This document shows, piece after piece, positions 7,551 through 15,773 of a DNA stretch of 38,681 bases. This DNA comes from Nitrospirota bacterium (GTDB lineage: Bacteria > Nitrospirota > Thermodesulfovibrionia > UBA6902). The notes beneath the pieces were generated by a model, which saw only the letters and a list, made by a program, of their open reading frames with translations, did no database searches and was not told where the DNA came from. The DNA is taken from positions 1 through 38,681 of the forward strand of contig JACRQA010000036.1 in the NCBI GenBank assembly GCA_016222915.1, written 5' to 3'. The position numbers and the translations under genes are program-made. Positions within the stretch are counted from its first letter, which is position 1; each line of letters opens with the position of its first letter.

Positions 7551-8729
7551 ATGAAAAAGGCTTTCATATTGCCTTTATTTATTTTCTTATTGGTTAGCAC
7601 CAGTGAGGCTTCAAAGCAGACATCTGTCCAAAGACTTCGCTTTTCATCATATAAAAATCAAACAAGAATTGTAATCAATTTGAGCGGCCCCATTGCGTTC
7701 ACTCAGCAACGGATTTCAGGTCCTGATCGTCTTTTCTTCGATATTGAAAACTGTTCCTTGTCCAGGGAAATAAAGACATCCATTCCGATTATGGATGGCT
7801 TATTGAAGAAAGTCCGCATGTCCCAGTATAAGAAAAATATGGTAAGAGTAGTTCTGGACATTGATAAAATGGGCAAATATTCAGTATTCATGCTTGAGGA
7901 CCCGGACAGACTTGTTATTGATGTTTATCCTTATATTGCTGATGAATCCGGCAAACAGGCAAAAGAGGGCCCCAAATTATTGCCGGGTAAAAACATGAAC
8001 AGGATAGAGACCATTGTCATCGATGCAGGACATGGAGGGAAAGACCCGGGGGCAATAGGCCCTGGAGGACTTCAAGAGAAAGATATCACATTGTATGTTG
8101 GGAAAAAACTTGGGGAGATACTTGAAAAAAGGCATGGGGTCAAAATTGTTTATACAAGAGATAAAGATATATTTGTGCCTTTGAATGACAGAACAGAAAC
8201 GGCAAATTCCCTAAAGGCCGATCTTTTTGTTTCTATTCATGTCAATGCAAGTGAACAGAGGAAGGCAAGGGGCATAGAGACTTATTTTCTAAACTGGACG
8301 AATGATAAAGAGGCCTTAAAAGTCGCTGCCAGAGAAAATAAAATATCGATCAATAAAATGGAAAAGATCCAGGACGGGCTTCAGACGATCCTTCAGGACC
8401 TTGCAAGAAACAATAAGAGAGAAGAGTCAATGAGACTTGCGCATAACGTGCAAAGCGCAATGGTCAACACTCTCAGGAATGACTATTCCAAAATAGAAGA
8501 CCTCGGTGTAAAATATGCATTGTTTTATGTCCTCGTGGGAGCTGAGATGCCGTCTATTCTCGCTGAGATTTCTTTTATCAGTAATCACGAGGAAGAAAAA
8601 AGACTTGCTGCGGACAGTTATAGAAATAAAGTGGCGGAGGCCATAGCTAAAGGAATTGATGCCTATATTTCGCAGTCAACCCTCGTTGTTGATTCTTTTC
8701 AAACGTCTTCTCCGAGGGGAGAAATCTGA
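7551..8729 (+). CDS. N-acetylmuramoyl-L-alanine amidase with AMIN domain (AmiC-like)
   Basis: The 392-residue exported enzyme cleaves the amide bond between muramic acid and the stem peptide of peptidoglycan, typically at division. An N-terminal signal peptide (MKKAFILPLFIFLLVSTSEA) is followed by an AMIN targeting domain (about 25-130) and an Amidase_3 catalytic domain (about 155-380). Zinc and catalytic residues are visible: H161 in DAGHGG, E176 in QEKD, H230 in SIHVNAS and E339 in AEISFISN. No Shine-Dalgarno precedes the ATG at 7551, but this start gives a normal signal peptide. It is followed by an EcfT gene and a D-aminoacylase gene, which together hint at cell-wall turnover. Confidence 0.95.
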   Translation: MKKAFILPLFIFLLVSTSEASKQTSVQRLRFSSYKNQTRIVINLSGPIAFTQQRISGPDRLFFDIENCSLSREIKTSIPIMDGLLKKVRMSQYKKNMVRVVLDIDKMGKYSVFMLEDPDRLVIDVYPYIADESGKQAKEGPKLLPGKNMNRIETIVIDAGHGGKDPGAIGPGGLQEKDITLYVGKKLGEILEKRHGVKIVYTRDKDIFVPLNDRTETANSLKADLFVSIHVNASEQRKARGIETYFLNWTNDKEALKVAARENKISINKMEKIQDGLQTILQDLARNNKREESMRLAHNVQSAMVNTLRNDYSKIEDLGVKYALFYVLVGAEMPSILAEISFISNHEEEKRLAADSYRNKVAEAIAKGIDAYISQSTLVVDSFQTSSPRGEI

Positions 8730-8783
8730 TTTTCTCCGTTTGGAATTACACCGGATGTATGCTTCTCTTCCGCGGGATAAAAA

Positions 8784-9392
8784 ATGAAAACCTTCAGTCC
8801 CCAGGCCAGAATTGTTCTTTACATTTTACTGATCATAACCGTTTTCATTATCAAATCCGATATGCTGCATCTCCTTCTCCTTTGTTGTGTAGCGGCCATC
8901 GCATTTAAGGTCCCCTCGTCTGCTCTGAAGAGAGGTATAATACCCATAGTCCTTTTTCTTGTAGTTACTTTTATCAGCAATGTGCTCTTTCAAGAAGGGA
9001 AGACAATCTTTAAAATCTTCGGTCTTTCAATATCTGAAGAAGGTCTTCTAACGGGAGGGAGGCTGACTTTGAGGCTAGTTATCTTAATACTTGGGGCAAA
9101 GGTCTTGACTGCGACGACCGGAGCAGAGGAGTTGGTATCAGGGATGGGAAGGCTCCTTGGCCCTGTCGGGAGATCAGGGTTTGTAAAGGAGCTGCTATTG
9201 ACTATGTCACTTACTCTCCGGCTGTTGCCGATTGTGTATGATGAGGCCCTGGAATTGTACAAAGATGTAAAAAATTCTCAAGGGACGACCCTGGGAGGCA
9301 AAGTCAGGCTGGCTGTTTCATTGCTGACCCCGCTCTTTGAGCGGAGTCTGCAAAAGGCGAAAGAGATATCTGATATGGGAGGAAGAATTTGA
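8784..9392 (+). CDS. Energy-coupling factor transporter transmembrane protein (EcfT/CbiQ family)
   Basis: The 202-residue membrane protein has several predicted helices (about residues 8-28, 30-45, 50-70 and 90-110), then the cytoplasmic coupling region of EcfT proteins (LTLRLLPIVYDEALELYKDV and SLLTPLFERSLQKAKEISDMG). EcfT couples ATP hydrolysis by EcfA to vitamin or metal uptake by an S component. No EcfA ATPase or S component is seen nearby, so it is an orphan here and its substrate is unknown. Its stop overlaps the start of the next gene by four bases (TTGA). Confidence 0.85.
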   Translation: MKTFSPQARIVLYILLIITVFIIKSDMLHLLLLCCVAAIAFKVPSSALKRGIIPIVLFLVVTFISNVLFQEGKTIFKIFGLSISEEGLLTGGRLTLRLVILILGAKVLTATTGAEELVSGMGRLLGPVGRSGFVKELLLTMSLTLRLLPIVYDEALELYKDVKNSQGTTLGGKVRLAVSLLTPLFERSLQKAKEISDMGGRI

Positions 9393-10966
9393 GCGTTGAT
9401 TATTTACTTAAGGGCGGGACCATTATTGATGGATCGTCTCCCGACGTTCCTCCGATACAGATGGATATCGCAATTGAAGGTGACAGTATAAAGGACATAG
9501 GCGAGCTTTCTCATGTCGATGCCGACAGGACTATCGATGTCAAGGGACTCATTGTTTGTCCGGGTTTTATCGATGCTCATGCGCATTCCGAATTTTCTCT
9601 GCTTGCGGACGGCAGGGCGGAAGGAAAGATTTCCCAGGGAGTTACAACGGAAATAAACGGTAATTGCGGTTTGTCCGCCGCGCCTCTGTACGGGCCGGCG
9701 CTTGAACGGAGGGAGAGTGAGCTCGATGAGATAAATATTACAGACAGATGGCAAACCTTTTCAGAATATTTCAGATTACTGGAGGCAAGGAAATTCGGCG
9801 TTAATTTCGTGACCCTTGCCGGACACGGCAATATCAGGGCGTCCGTTGTCGGGTATTCCGACAAATCCCTTTCAAAATCCGATATGGAAAAGATGATCGC
9901 CCTGCTGCGAACTTCAATGGAAGAAGGCGCAATAGGCCTATCTACCGGGCTTATCTATCCCCCGGGCATATATTCCGGGACCCCTGAAATAATCGGACTT
10001 GCGCAGGAAGCGGCAAAGTATAACGGCATTTATACTACCCACATGAGGAGTGAAGGGGACGACCTGCTTGAGTCGGTAGAAGAAGTAATTAATATAGCAG
10101 CCAAGGCCGGGATACATGCTCATATATCTCATATCAAAACCAGCGGGGAAAAGAACTGGAATAAACTTCATAACGTATTCACAATGATTGAAGAGGCACG
10201 CGGCAAGGGAATTTCAATGACTTGTGACAGATATCCTTATACAGCTTCCAGCACGGACCTCGATACTGTATTGCCTTCCTGGGCATTTGAAGGCGGACAT
10301 GAGAAAGAAATTTCACGGCTGAAGAACCAGCGCGCAGAGCTCACGGAAGACATTCTCAAAATCTATTCCCGTTCATCTGATTGGGACAAGGTCGTAATAT
10401 CTTCTGTGCGCACGGACAAGAACAGGTGGATGGAGGGCAAGAGCATCCCGGAAATATCCCGGGTTCAGGGCAAGACTGAATTGCAGACGGTGTTCGATAT
10501 CTTGCTGGATGAAGGATTAAGTGCAGGCGCCATTTTTTTTACTATGAATGAAGATAATCTCAAGGCCATTCTGAAGCGTCCATATTGCGCGATAGGCACG
10601 GACAGCGCAGTCCGGAGTTTCAGCGGCATCACGGCAAAAGGGATGCCCCATCCAAGGGGTTTCGGGTCCTTTCCAAGGGTGCTGGGACGGTATGTGAGAG
10701 AGTTGGGGACATTGACGTTGAGCGAAGCTGTTTATAAGATGTCGGGCTTGTCTGCGGACATATTTAAAATCAGGCGGCGCGGGGCCCTCAAAAAAGGTTT
10801 TTTTGCCGACATCACGATATTTGATCCCTTAAAAATAATTGATACAGCTGATTATAGTGCCCCTTTCCGAAGACCTGAGGGGATTTATCATGTCTTTATT
10901 AACGGCAAACCGGTCCTTTTGCACGGCGAGTTGACAGGGGAGCTGCCGGGACGGGTGCTCAGGTAA
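9389..10966 (+). CDS. N-acyl-D-amino-acid deacylase (D-aminoacylase, amidohydrolase family)
   Basis: The 525-residue cytoplasmic enzyme removes acyl groups from N-acyl-D-amino acids. Amidohydrolase metal-site residues are visible: H64 and H66 in DAHAHSE, C93 in NGNCG (the bridging cysteine of this subfamily), H218 in THMRSEGD, H248 in HISHIK and D405 in GTDS. Length and C-terminal layout match the family. It starts with TTG at 9389, overlapping the EcfT stop by four bases, with GGAGGAAG just upstream, so it is translationally coupled. Location after an amidase gene fits recycling of D-amino acids; that is inference. Confidence 0.93.
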   Translation: MSVDYLLKGGTIIDGSSPDVPPIQMDIAIEGDSIKDIGELSHVDADRTIDVKGLIVCPGFIDAHAHSEFSLLADGRAEGKISQGVTTEINGNCGLSAAPLYGPALERRESELDEINITDRWQTFSEYFRLLEARKFGVNFVTLAGHGNIRASVVGYSDKSLSKSDMEKMIALLRTSMEEGAIGLSTGLIYPPGIYSGTPEIIGLAQEAAKYNGIYTTHMRSEGDDLLESVEEVINIAAKAGIHAHISHIKTSGEKNWNKLHNVFTMIEEARGKGISMTCDRYPYTASSTDLDTVLPSWAFEGGHEKEISRLKNQRAELTEDILKIYSRSSDWDKVVISSVRTDKNRWMEGKSIPEISRVQGKTELQTVFDILLDEGLSAGAIFFTMNEDNLKAILKRPYCAIGTDSAVRSFSGITAKGMPHPRGFGSFPRVLGRYVRELGTLTLSEAVYKMSGLSADIFKIRRRGALKKGFFADITIFDPLKIIDTADYSAPFRRPEGIYHVFINGKPVLLHGELTGELPGRVLR

Positions 10967-11095
10967 ATCAGTAATCAGGATTTGCGAGTCACAGATTTCT
11001 TATTGTCCATCTCGTGAAAGCGGGACCTTTAACAACATCGATAATTACCCTATTTTTTATAATTGCTGTAAAATACCTGTTGATTTTAATCGACT

Positions 11096-12148
11096 ATGAA
11101 AACGGAATGGCTATATAAAATAATCTCGCTGGCAATAATCGTTGTCCTGTTTTACCTGTTATACAAGGTGCTCAGTCCGTTTCTGATTATAATTGCGTGG
11201 GCCATGGTCCTGAGCATTACATTTTATCCGCTTAATAGGTTCCTTCTCAGGTTTATAAAAAGGCCCTGGCTGGCCTCCCTTATCACACTGATAATTATTT
11301 TAATTATAATGCTGGGCCCGTTCTCTTTTATTGTAGGGTCTCTTGTTAGTGAGACTACAGCCGTTTACAGCTCAATTGAGGAAAGGGGCTTCGAGACTTT
11401 GACTCAGATACAGGACCATCCGAGACTGAAGGCCATATTTGAAGAAATCAGCTCCTACAGGATATTTGAAGGGTTTGACTTCAGGCAGGGCGCGATTGAT
11501 TCCTTAAAGTCAATCGGGAGCTTAATTGCAGCACATACAACTGATTTTTTTACAAATGCAGTAATGTTGATTGTAAACTTCTTCATGATTTGTTTAACAA
11601 CATATTATTTTCTGGTAGACGGAAATGAGCTTGTTAACTTCATAAAGAAGCTGCTCCCTTTTTCGGAGAAACAAAAGGACAGGCTTGAACTGCGCATAAG
11701 AGAGCTTGTTATCGCGGCAATTTATGGTGGTCTTGCGGTTGCAGCAGCACAGGGTGTGCTTGGAGGGCTCGCCTTTTATTTCTTCGGACTTCCTTCACCT
11801 ATATTATGGGGGACTGCAATGGGAATATTTTCATTCATTCCGGTTATCGGGTGTGCTGCCATATGGTTGCCGGCCGGGATATACCTGCTGTTGACTGCCG
11901 GTTATGCAAAGGGCATAGGCTTTCTTGTATATAGCGTTGTGTTAATCGGGAGCATTGATAATGTAATCAGGCCCCTTGTTATAGGCGGCAGGACCAAGCT
12001 GCATTCCCTTTTAATTTTCTTCAGTGTCTTAGGGGGAATTAGTTATCTGGGTTTTCTAGGATTTATTCTGGGACCTCTTATAGCGGCGCTATGTTTGTCC
12101 TTATTGGAAATTTATACTTATGAAGATGGGGACGAGTCGGGGTCTTAA
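11096..12148 (+). CDS. AI-2E family transporter (PerM/YdiK-like permease)
   Basis: The 350-residue integral membrane protein has about eight predicted helices, with family features at both ends: the N-terminal helix pair, GLPSPILWG followed by IPVIGCAAIWLPAGIYLL, and DNVIRPLVIGG followed by LGGISYLGFLGFILGPLIAAL. Members export small molecules or act as sodium/proton antiporters. The autoinducer-2 role is established only for some, so no substrate is assigned. A 129-base gap separates it from the D-aminoacylase gene. Confidence 0.92.
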   Translation: MKTEWLYKIISLAIIVVLFYLLYKVLSPFLIIIAWAMVLSITFYPLNRFLLRFIKRPWLASLITLIIILIIMLGPFSFIVGSLVSETTAVYSSIEERGFETLTQIQDHPRLKAIFEEISSYRIFEGFDFRQGAIDSLKSIGSLIAAHTTDFFTNAVMLIVNFFMICLTTYYFLVDGNELVNFIKKLLPFSEKQKDRLELRIRELVIAAIYGGLAVAAAQGVLGGLAFYFFGLPSPILWGTAMGIFSFIPVIGCAAIWLPAGIYLLLTAGYAKGIGFLVYSVVLIGSIDNVIRPLVIGGRTKLHSLLIFFSVLGGISYLGFLGFILGPLIAALCLSLLEIYTYEDGDESGS

Positions 12149-12347
12149 CGTGTGGGACAACACAATATTCAGCAAGTTTTCGGACTTAAAAAATGTCTTT
12201 ATTAACAGGACGTACATGGGGAAAATGAGAGCAAAGAATTCGGGGAAAAATATTTTTCAATAAGACTTTAAATCTCATGCACTTTTTATTTATTATAAAT
12301 GCCGGTAATGTCGATAATACCTTAGGTCCAAGATCATTAAAGAAGCA

Positions 12348-12650
12348 ATGGCAGAGATGAGAAGACTGAAAACCGGTTTTTATATTATTATATTGTCTTT
12401 TTTTGTCGGATGTTCTTCCGGGGACGTATGGGAAGGGGTCGTCTTCCTCGATAGGGGCAACTTATTGGTGCATGTCAACTCAGGACAATTTAAGAGTCTG
12501 GAAAAATGTGAAGCGGCATGCATGGAAATACTTAACTCAAAAAATGCCTTGCAAAAAGGCTATTATGAGTGCGGCAAGAATTGTAAATCCGGACTGGCTT
12601 CCTACAATGGTGACTGTCAGGAAACTGTTAAGGGTAATTACTATAAATAA
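12348..12650 (+). CDS. Small cysteine-containing lipoprotein, unknown function
   Basis: The predicted 100-residue protein starts at 12348 or at the nearby ATG 12357. It has a lysine/arginine n-region, a hydrophobic core and a lipobox-like FFVGC, so it is probably a lipoprotein. The mature part contains five further cysteines (in KCEAAC, ECGKNC and GDCQ), which could form disulfides in the periplasm. No family was recognised. A strong bidirectional terminator lies 24 bases after the stop. Confidence 0.65.
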   Translation: MAEMRRLKTGFYIIILSFFVGCSSGDVWEGVVFLDRGNLLVHVNSGQFKSLEKCEAACMEILNSKNALQKGYYECGKNCKSGLASYNGDCQETVKGNYYK

Positions 12651-12673
12651 AAGCATCTTGCTATGAGTAGAAA

Positions 12674-12708
12674 AAAAGGGATGTGCCGTATAGAGGCACA
12701 TCCCTTTT
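12674..12708. terminator. Bidirectional intrinsic terminator
   Basis: AAAAGGGATGTGCC (12674-12687) pairs perfectly with GGCACATCCCTTTT (12695-12708) around a 7-base loop. This gives a 14-base stem flanked by A and T runs on either strand. It sits between the converging lipoprotein gene (plus) and pilin-like gene (minus) and can serve both. Confidence 0.88.
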
Positions 12709-12736
12709 GCATTATAAATTGATTTTGCTTTTTAAT

Positions 12737-13339
12737 TCAGAAGGTATATGTATATTCTTCCGTAACACTGCCGGCGCTGATCGTAAATTCATCGCTGACA
12801 CCCTGTGCGCCTCCGGGGACTACAAAGGATATCTGTCCGCTCTGATTTGTATTTAAGGTCCCGCCCTGCTTGTAATTGTCGGTGCCTGCGAGTGCATAGC
12901 TTACAGGGGTCCCCTGCAATGAGTTCAATACGGTAATCGTTACTGTGACACTCTGTTTCGGTGCAGGATCTGCGGGGTCTACAACAATTTGTATGACATA
13001 TTGCTGGTTCCTGACCTTCCTGAGTGCGTCCTCTGCCTGGAGCACCATGCTGACTCCCATGCCTCCGCCTGTACCCGGGACTATGGTGCCGCCCTGTGTA
13101 GCCTCACTCATCATTTGCACAAGTGCTTCCCCTGAATTGAGTATTTCCTCATCAGTATGACTGTTGGGATCATCCACTACTTCCCTTGCAATCCGGTGGA
13201 AGTGGTTATACTCCTGAGATCCCTTTATAGCGTATCCCAGGACTGAAACGAGTGCGACGGTCGCAAATATAATGGCGATTACTGCCTCCAATACAAGACC
13301 TGCCTCCCCTTGCACTAAATAAAAACTTGTCTTTTTCAT
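12737..13339 (-). CDS. Membrane-anchored protein with Ig-like C-terminal domain, pilin/TadE-like N-terminus
   Basis: The 200-residue protein has one N-terminal hydrophobic helix (about 13-40) with sequence GEAGLVLEAVIAIIFATVAL. A glycine followed by a glutamate at the fourth position, then an unbroken hydrophobic stretch, recalls Flp/TadE pilin-like proteins but does not match their canonical glycine/+5-glutamate spacing. The C-terminal 90 residues are threonine/valine-rich and look like a bacterial Ig-like beta-sandwich. AAAGGAGG precedes the ATG. It lies 30 bases after the lipoprotein gene on the same strand, likely one operon. A surface or pseudopilus role is a guess. Confidence 0.6.
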   Translation of the reverse strand: MKKTSFYLVQGEAGLVLEAVIAIIFATVALVSVLGYAIKGSQEYNHFHRIAREVVDDPNSHTDEEILNSGEALVQMMSEATQGGTIVPGTGGGMGVSMVLQAEDALRKVRNQQYVIQIVVDPADPAPKQSVTVTITVLNSLQGTPVSYALAGTDNYKQGGTLNTNQSGQISFVVPGGAQGVSDEFTISAGSVTEEYTYTF

Positions 13340-13369
13340 TTTGGCCTCCTTTAGCCTTTATAATTATGC

Positions 13370-13924
13370 TTAAGATTTGTCTATGGTTTGAACTGCGACC
13401 AGTTTGTCTCCTGAAAATGATACGGCTATCCCCTGGCCCGAGTAGTACCAGGTCTCAAAACTCAGACTGCCCATGGATTGATTGTCTACGATATAATTGC
13501 TTCCGAATAACCGGATGATGTCTGATTTTTGAGTGTCTTTTGTAAAAAGCGCCGGACTGACAGATGGCGGATTTGAATATGCGTTTTGATTCACGGTTAT
13601 GTTCACTTCTTTGACCCGTACCCCGTCCCAAAATACATACATTTTTTTAAGTCCTGAATATGTCCAGGTTTCTTCTCTTCTGCCTGAGGTCGAATTTAAG
13701 GAAATATTTACGTAATCAGGATTGCCGTTATCTGCTATAAGGGTGGCCTGCTCCGCCGTCATACTGTATTGAGGAGCCTGGCTGTTAACAGTGCTGTCGT
13801 TTTCGCTTTCGATCTCGCTGCCGCTCCCGGTACCTCCTTCTCCCCCTTTACTTCCACATCCACCCAGGGATAGTGAGAGCATAACTGTTAACACTGCCGG
13901 CCAGAATAAATTGTCTTTCTTCAT
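13370..13924 (-). CDS. Lipoprotein with two repeated beta motifs, unknown function
   Basis: The 184-residue lipoprotein starts at the ATG at 13924, which follows AAAGGAG; the upstream ATG at 13945 is not supported. The signal peptide ends in a lipobox (LSLGGC), followed by a glycine/serine/glutamate linker. The mature part has two similar segments: YVNISLN...ETWTYSG...VFWDGVRVKEV and DIIRLFG...ETWYYSG...VSFSGDKLVAV. This pattern recalls BamE/SmpA-like or DUF4124-like small periplasmic folds, but assignment is weak. It is the first gene of a probable two-gene operon with the pilin-like gene. Confidence 0.62.
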   Translation of the reverse strand: MKKDNLFWPAVLTVMLSLSLGGCGSKGGEGGTGSGSEIESENDSTVNSQAPQYSMTAEQATLIADNGNPDYVNISLNSTSGRREETWTYSGLKKMYVFWDGVRVKEVNITVNQNAYSNPPSVSPALFTKDTQKSDIIRLFGSNYIVDNQSMGSLSFETWYYSGQGIAVSFSGDKLVAVQTIDKS

Positions 13925-14185
13925 TGTGTTCTCCTTTCTTTCCATTGATGTATTTTGCTGCGTTAAATCATTGTTAAGTGGTTATCGGCTGATGAAAGGA
14001 ATTAGACGGACAGGATTGGCGTTATTTTAATATTTTAATTTGCTTATTGAGCAATGGTCGTTTTTTGAATAAGCGTCCCGGCAGGCAAAGCAATAATTGA
14101 GAAGACATGTGATCATTCATTATAATAAGCCCGATACAACCGGCAAAATGATTTGCAAGATCGTGCCGTAAGGACGATATAACCA

Positions 14186-14929
14186 ATGATCAATAAACTC
14201 ACATCAAATGAAGTCCATGAAAAAGTGCGCCGAAGGTATGCTGAAATATCATCTTCCATAAAAGACCGCTTCAAATATCCCACCGGTAAGGAAGGCTTGT
14301 TAATGCTTGGATATGATTTGCCGGTTGCCGGGACTATTCCTGAAGGCATTATTGGGTCCTTCTGCGGGGTGGGCAATCCTTTTAGTCTGGGGCCTGTTCA
14401 GACCGGGGACATTGTTCTGGACATAGGATGCGGCGGCGGATTTGATGTTGTCGTGGCAAATCATTTCACGGGTAATGAAGGGCGGGTATATGGGATTGAT
14501 CTGGTCCCGGAAATGGCGGAGAAGGCCACCCGGAGCATAATGAGCATGGAATTATCAAACTGCGAGATACAGGTAGCTGCATCGGAAGCTCTTCCTTTCG
14601 ATGACGATTCTTTTGACGTTATTATTTCAAACGGGGCCATATACCTCTCGCCCTTAAAAGCAAAATCTCTCAGTGAGGTTTACAGGACTCTTAAACCCGG
14701 GGGACATTTTCAATTTGCCGATGTCGTCCTGAATGACGATCTCCCGGAAAAGGTCACGGCATGCTTTGACGGCTGGTCCGGTTGAATAGGTAATGCGGTC
14801 CCGGTCCGGGACCTTATTGAGCTGATGAGAGACACCGGTTTTGATCATGTGGAGTTTGCCGGCTTAACAGGGGTATTGACCTCCAGGTTCACGTCAGGCG
14901 CACATTTTCGGGCATCGAAGAAGATATAA
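14186..14929 (+). CDS. Arsenite-methyltransferase-like SAM methyltransferase, candidate selenoprotein with in-frame UGA
   Basis: The frame reads 199 residues to TGA at 14783-14785, then continues in the same frame for 47 more codons to TAA at 14927-14929. The first part is a class I SAM methyltransferase resembling ArsM/UbiE: FCGVGNPFSLG, VLDIGCGGGFD (SAM loop), GIDLVPEM, and FDVIISNGAIYLSP. The part after the TGA (IGNAVPVRDLIELMRDTGFD...) is what such proteins normally have next. Homologues read W-x-x-C-[IL]-x-x-A here, with a cysteine at the TGA position that in AS3MT/ArsM binds arsenite. A hairpin with a GGUC loop follows at SECIS spacing. Selenocysteine at residue 200 of 247 is the best reading; a plain nonsense mutation is the alternative. 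Confidence 0.75.
14797..14813 (+). promoter_or_regulatory. Bacterial SECIS-like hairpin
   Basis: GGTCCC (14797-14802) pairs with GGGACC (14808-14813) around loop GGTCC. Counting from the TGA, the stem covers +12 to +28 and GGUC begins at +18. In E. coli fdhF the corresponding hairpin also covers +12 to +28, with its GGUC at +19, as I recall that sequence. The bulged uridine of the E. coli element is not present. It lies within coding sequence, as bacterial SECIS elements do. Confidence 0.6.
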
Positions 14930-14931
14930 AA

Positions 14932-14959
14932 GTAGGGGCGAACAACCGTTCGCCCCTAC
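14932..14959. repeat. Perfect palindromic element, likely dispersed repeat and terminator
   Basis: GTAGGGGCGAAC and GTTCGCCCCTAC form a perfect 12-base stem with an AACC loop, three bases after the methyltransferase stop and between two convergent genes. This sequence type is a widespread dispersed palindrome in many bacterial genomes. It can act as a transcription barrier although no T-tract follows. Confidence 0.7.
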
Positions 14960-14988
14960 AGGGTAATGCAATGTTTCTGGATAAAATC

Positions 14989-15558
14989 CTAGTGTTCGTA
15001 TTTGAGCGGAAAATGCTCGTGGGTCTTTTTCAGCCTGTCCTTGATATCAAATTTGTATTTGGCGTCCACCTTCTCATTGAACGGGCTGTCGCCGCCGTGG
15101 CACTCCATACAGTTGTTTTCTTTTTCGTTAGGAACAGTCAGTCCGGCGCCCTTGACGTCAGCCAATTTAAACTGCTTTTCCTTCTTCATGATCTGACTGA
15201 AGTCCGCACCTGGTCCATGACAGGCCTCACACTGAACGTCGATCAAATCCGGAGTCTTTTCCAAACTTACAAACCCGCCTGGTTTACCATAACCGGTAGT
15301 ATGACATTTGAGACACCCTTTATCAGTCGTATAGTCTTTGGCAGGGTCTAGACCGGCCTTCTTTTTTTCATCCGCCTTAATACCTGCCTTGAGGTTCTCA
15401 AAACTTTTTGCCATTTTCGTCTCTGACCATGACTTGAACTGTTTCATATGACAAGCCTTGCATTTCTTTGCCCCGATATATTCAGCAGCATCGGCGGCAG
15501 ATACAAAAGCCGTGATGAAAATGAGAGAAAGAAAAACTCCGGTAATCGTTTTCAACAT
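14989..15558 (-). CDS. Periplasmic tetraheme cytochrome c (cytochrome c-554-like)
   Basis: The 189-residue protein has a signal peptide (about 1-24, ending AADAA) and four C-x2-C-H heme sites at C33-H37, C82-H86, C110-H114 and C150-H154. The first site follows YIGAKKC, the usual N-terminus of cytochrome c-554 family electron carriers. It is expected in the periplasm, carrying electrons between dehydrogenases and reductases. AAAGGAGGG precedes the ATG. It has its own promoter and appears separate from the glycosyltransferase operon upstream. Confidence 0.92.
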   Translation of the reverse strand: MLKTITGVFLSLIFITAFVSAADAAEYIGAKKCKACHMKQFKSWSETKMAKSFENLKAGIKADEKKKAGLDPAKDYTTDKGCLKCHTTGYGKPGGFVSLEKTPDLIDVQCEACHGPGADFSQIMKKEKQFKLADVKGAGLTVPNEKENNCMECHGGDSPFNEKVDAKYKFDIKDRLKKTHEHFPLKYEH

Positions 15559-15624
15559 GGAACAAACCCTCCTTTTGGTGTTCTGATTTGATAAATTTAA
15601 CTTGAAATAGCATACAGCAAAAAA

Positions 15625-15653
15625 AGAATATCAATTATGTAGTCAAATGTCAA
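15625..15653 (-). promoter_or_regulatory. Sigma-70 promoter for the cytochrome gene
   Basis: On the minus strand TTGACA (15653-15648), a 17-base spacer and TATTCT (15630-15625). The -10 is about 67 bases upstream of the cytochrome start codon. Confidence 0.6.
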
Positions 15654-15659
15654 TTAACA

Positions 15660-15680
15660 AAGAGCCGCGTTGCCGCTCTT
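15660..15680 (-). terminator. Probable terminator of the glycosyltransferase operon
   Basis: AAGAGC (15660-15665) and GCTCTT (15675-15680) form a stem, extended by two G-C pairs past a C-C mismatch. On the minus strand it is followed by a short, imperfect T-rich run (TTTGTTAATT). It lies about 95 bases after the DUF2064 gene stop and just before the cytochrome promoter. Confidence 0.4.
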
Positions 15681-15773
15681 AATTTATCCGGATAAAACTA
15701 AATTCAAACTGCACGAAAATACAATAAATGAAAATGTTGAAGACATTATGAAGCGAAGGAAGGCATCTTGGTG

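Noticed and set aside
14783-14785. Treating the TGA as the ordinary end of the methyltransferase gene
   Set aside because: Family sequence continues in the same frame for 47 codons without decay, and a SECIS-like hairpin has the expected spacing.
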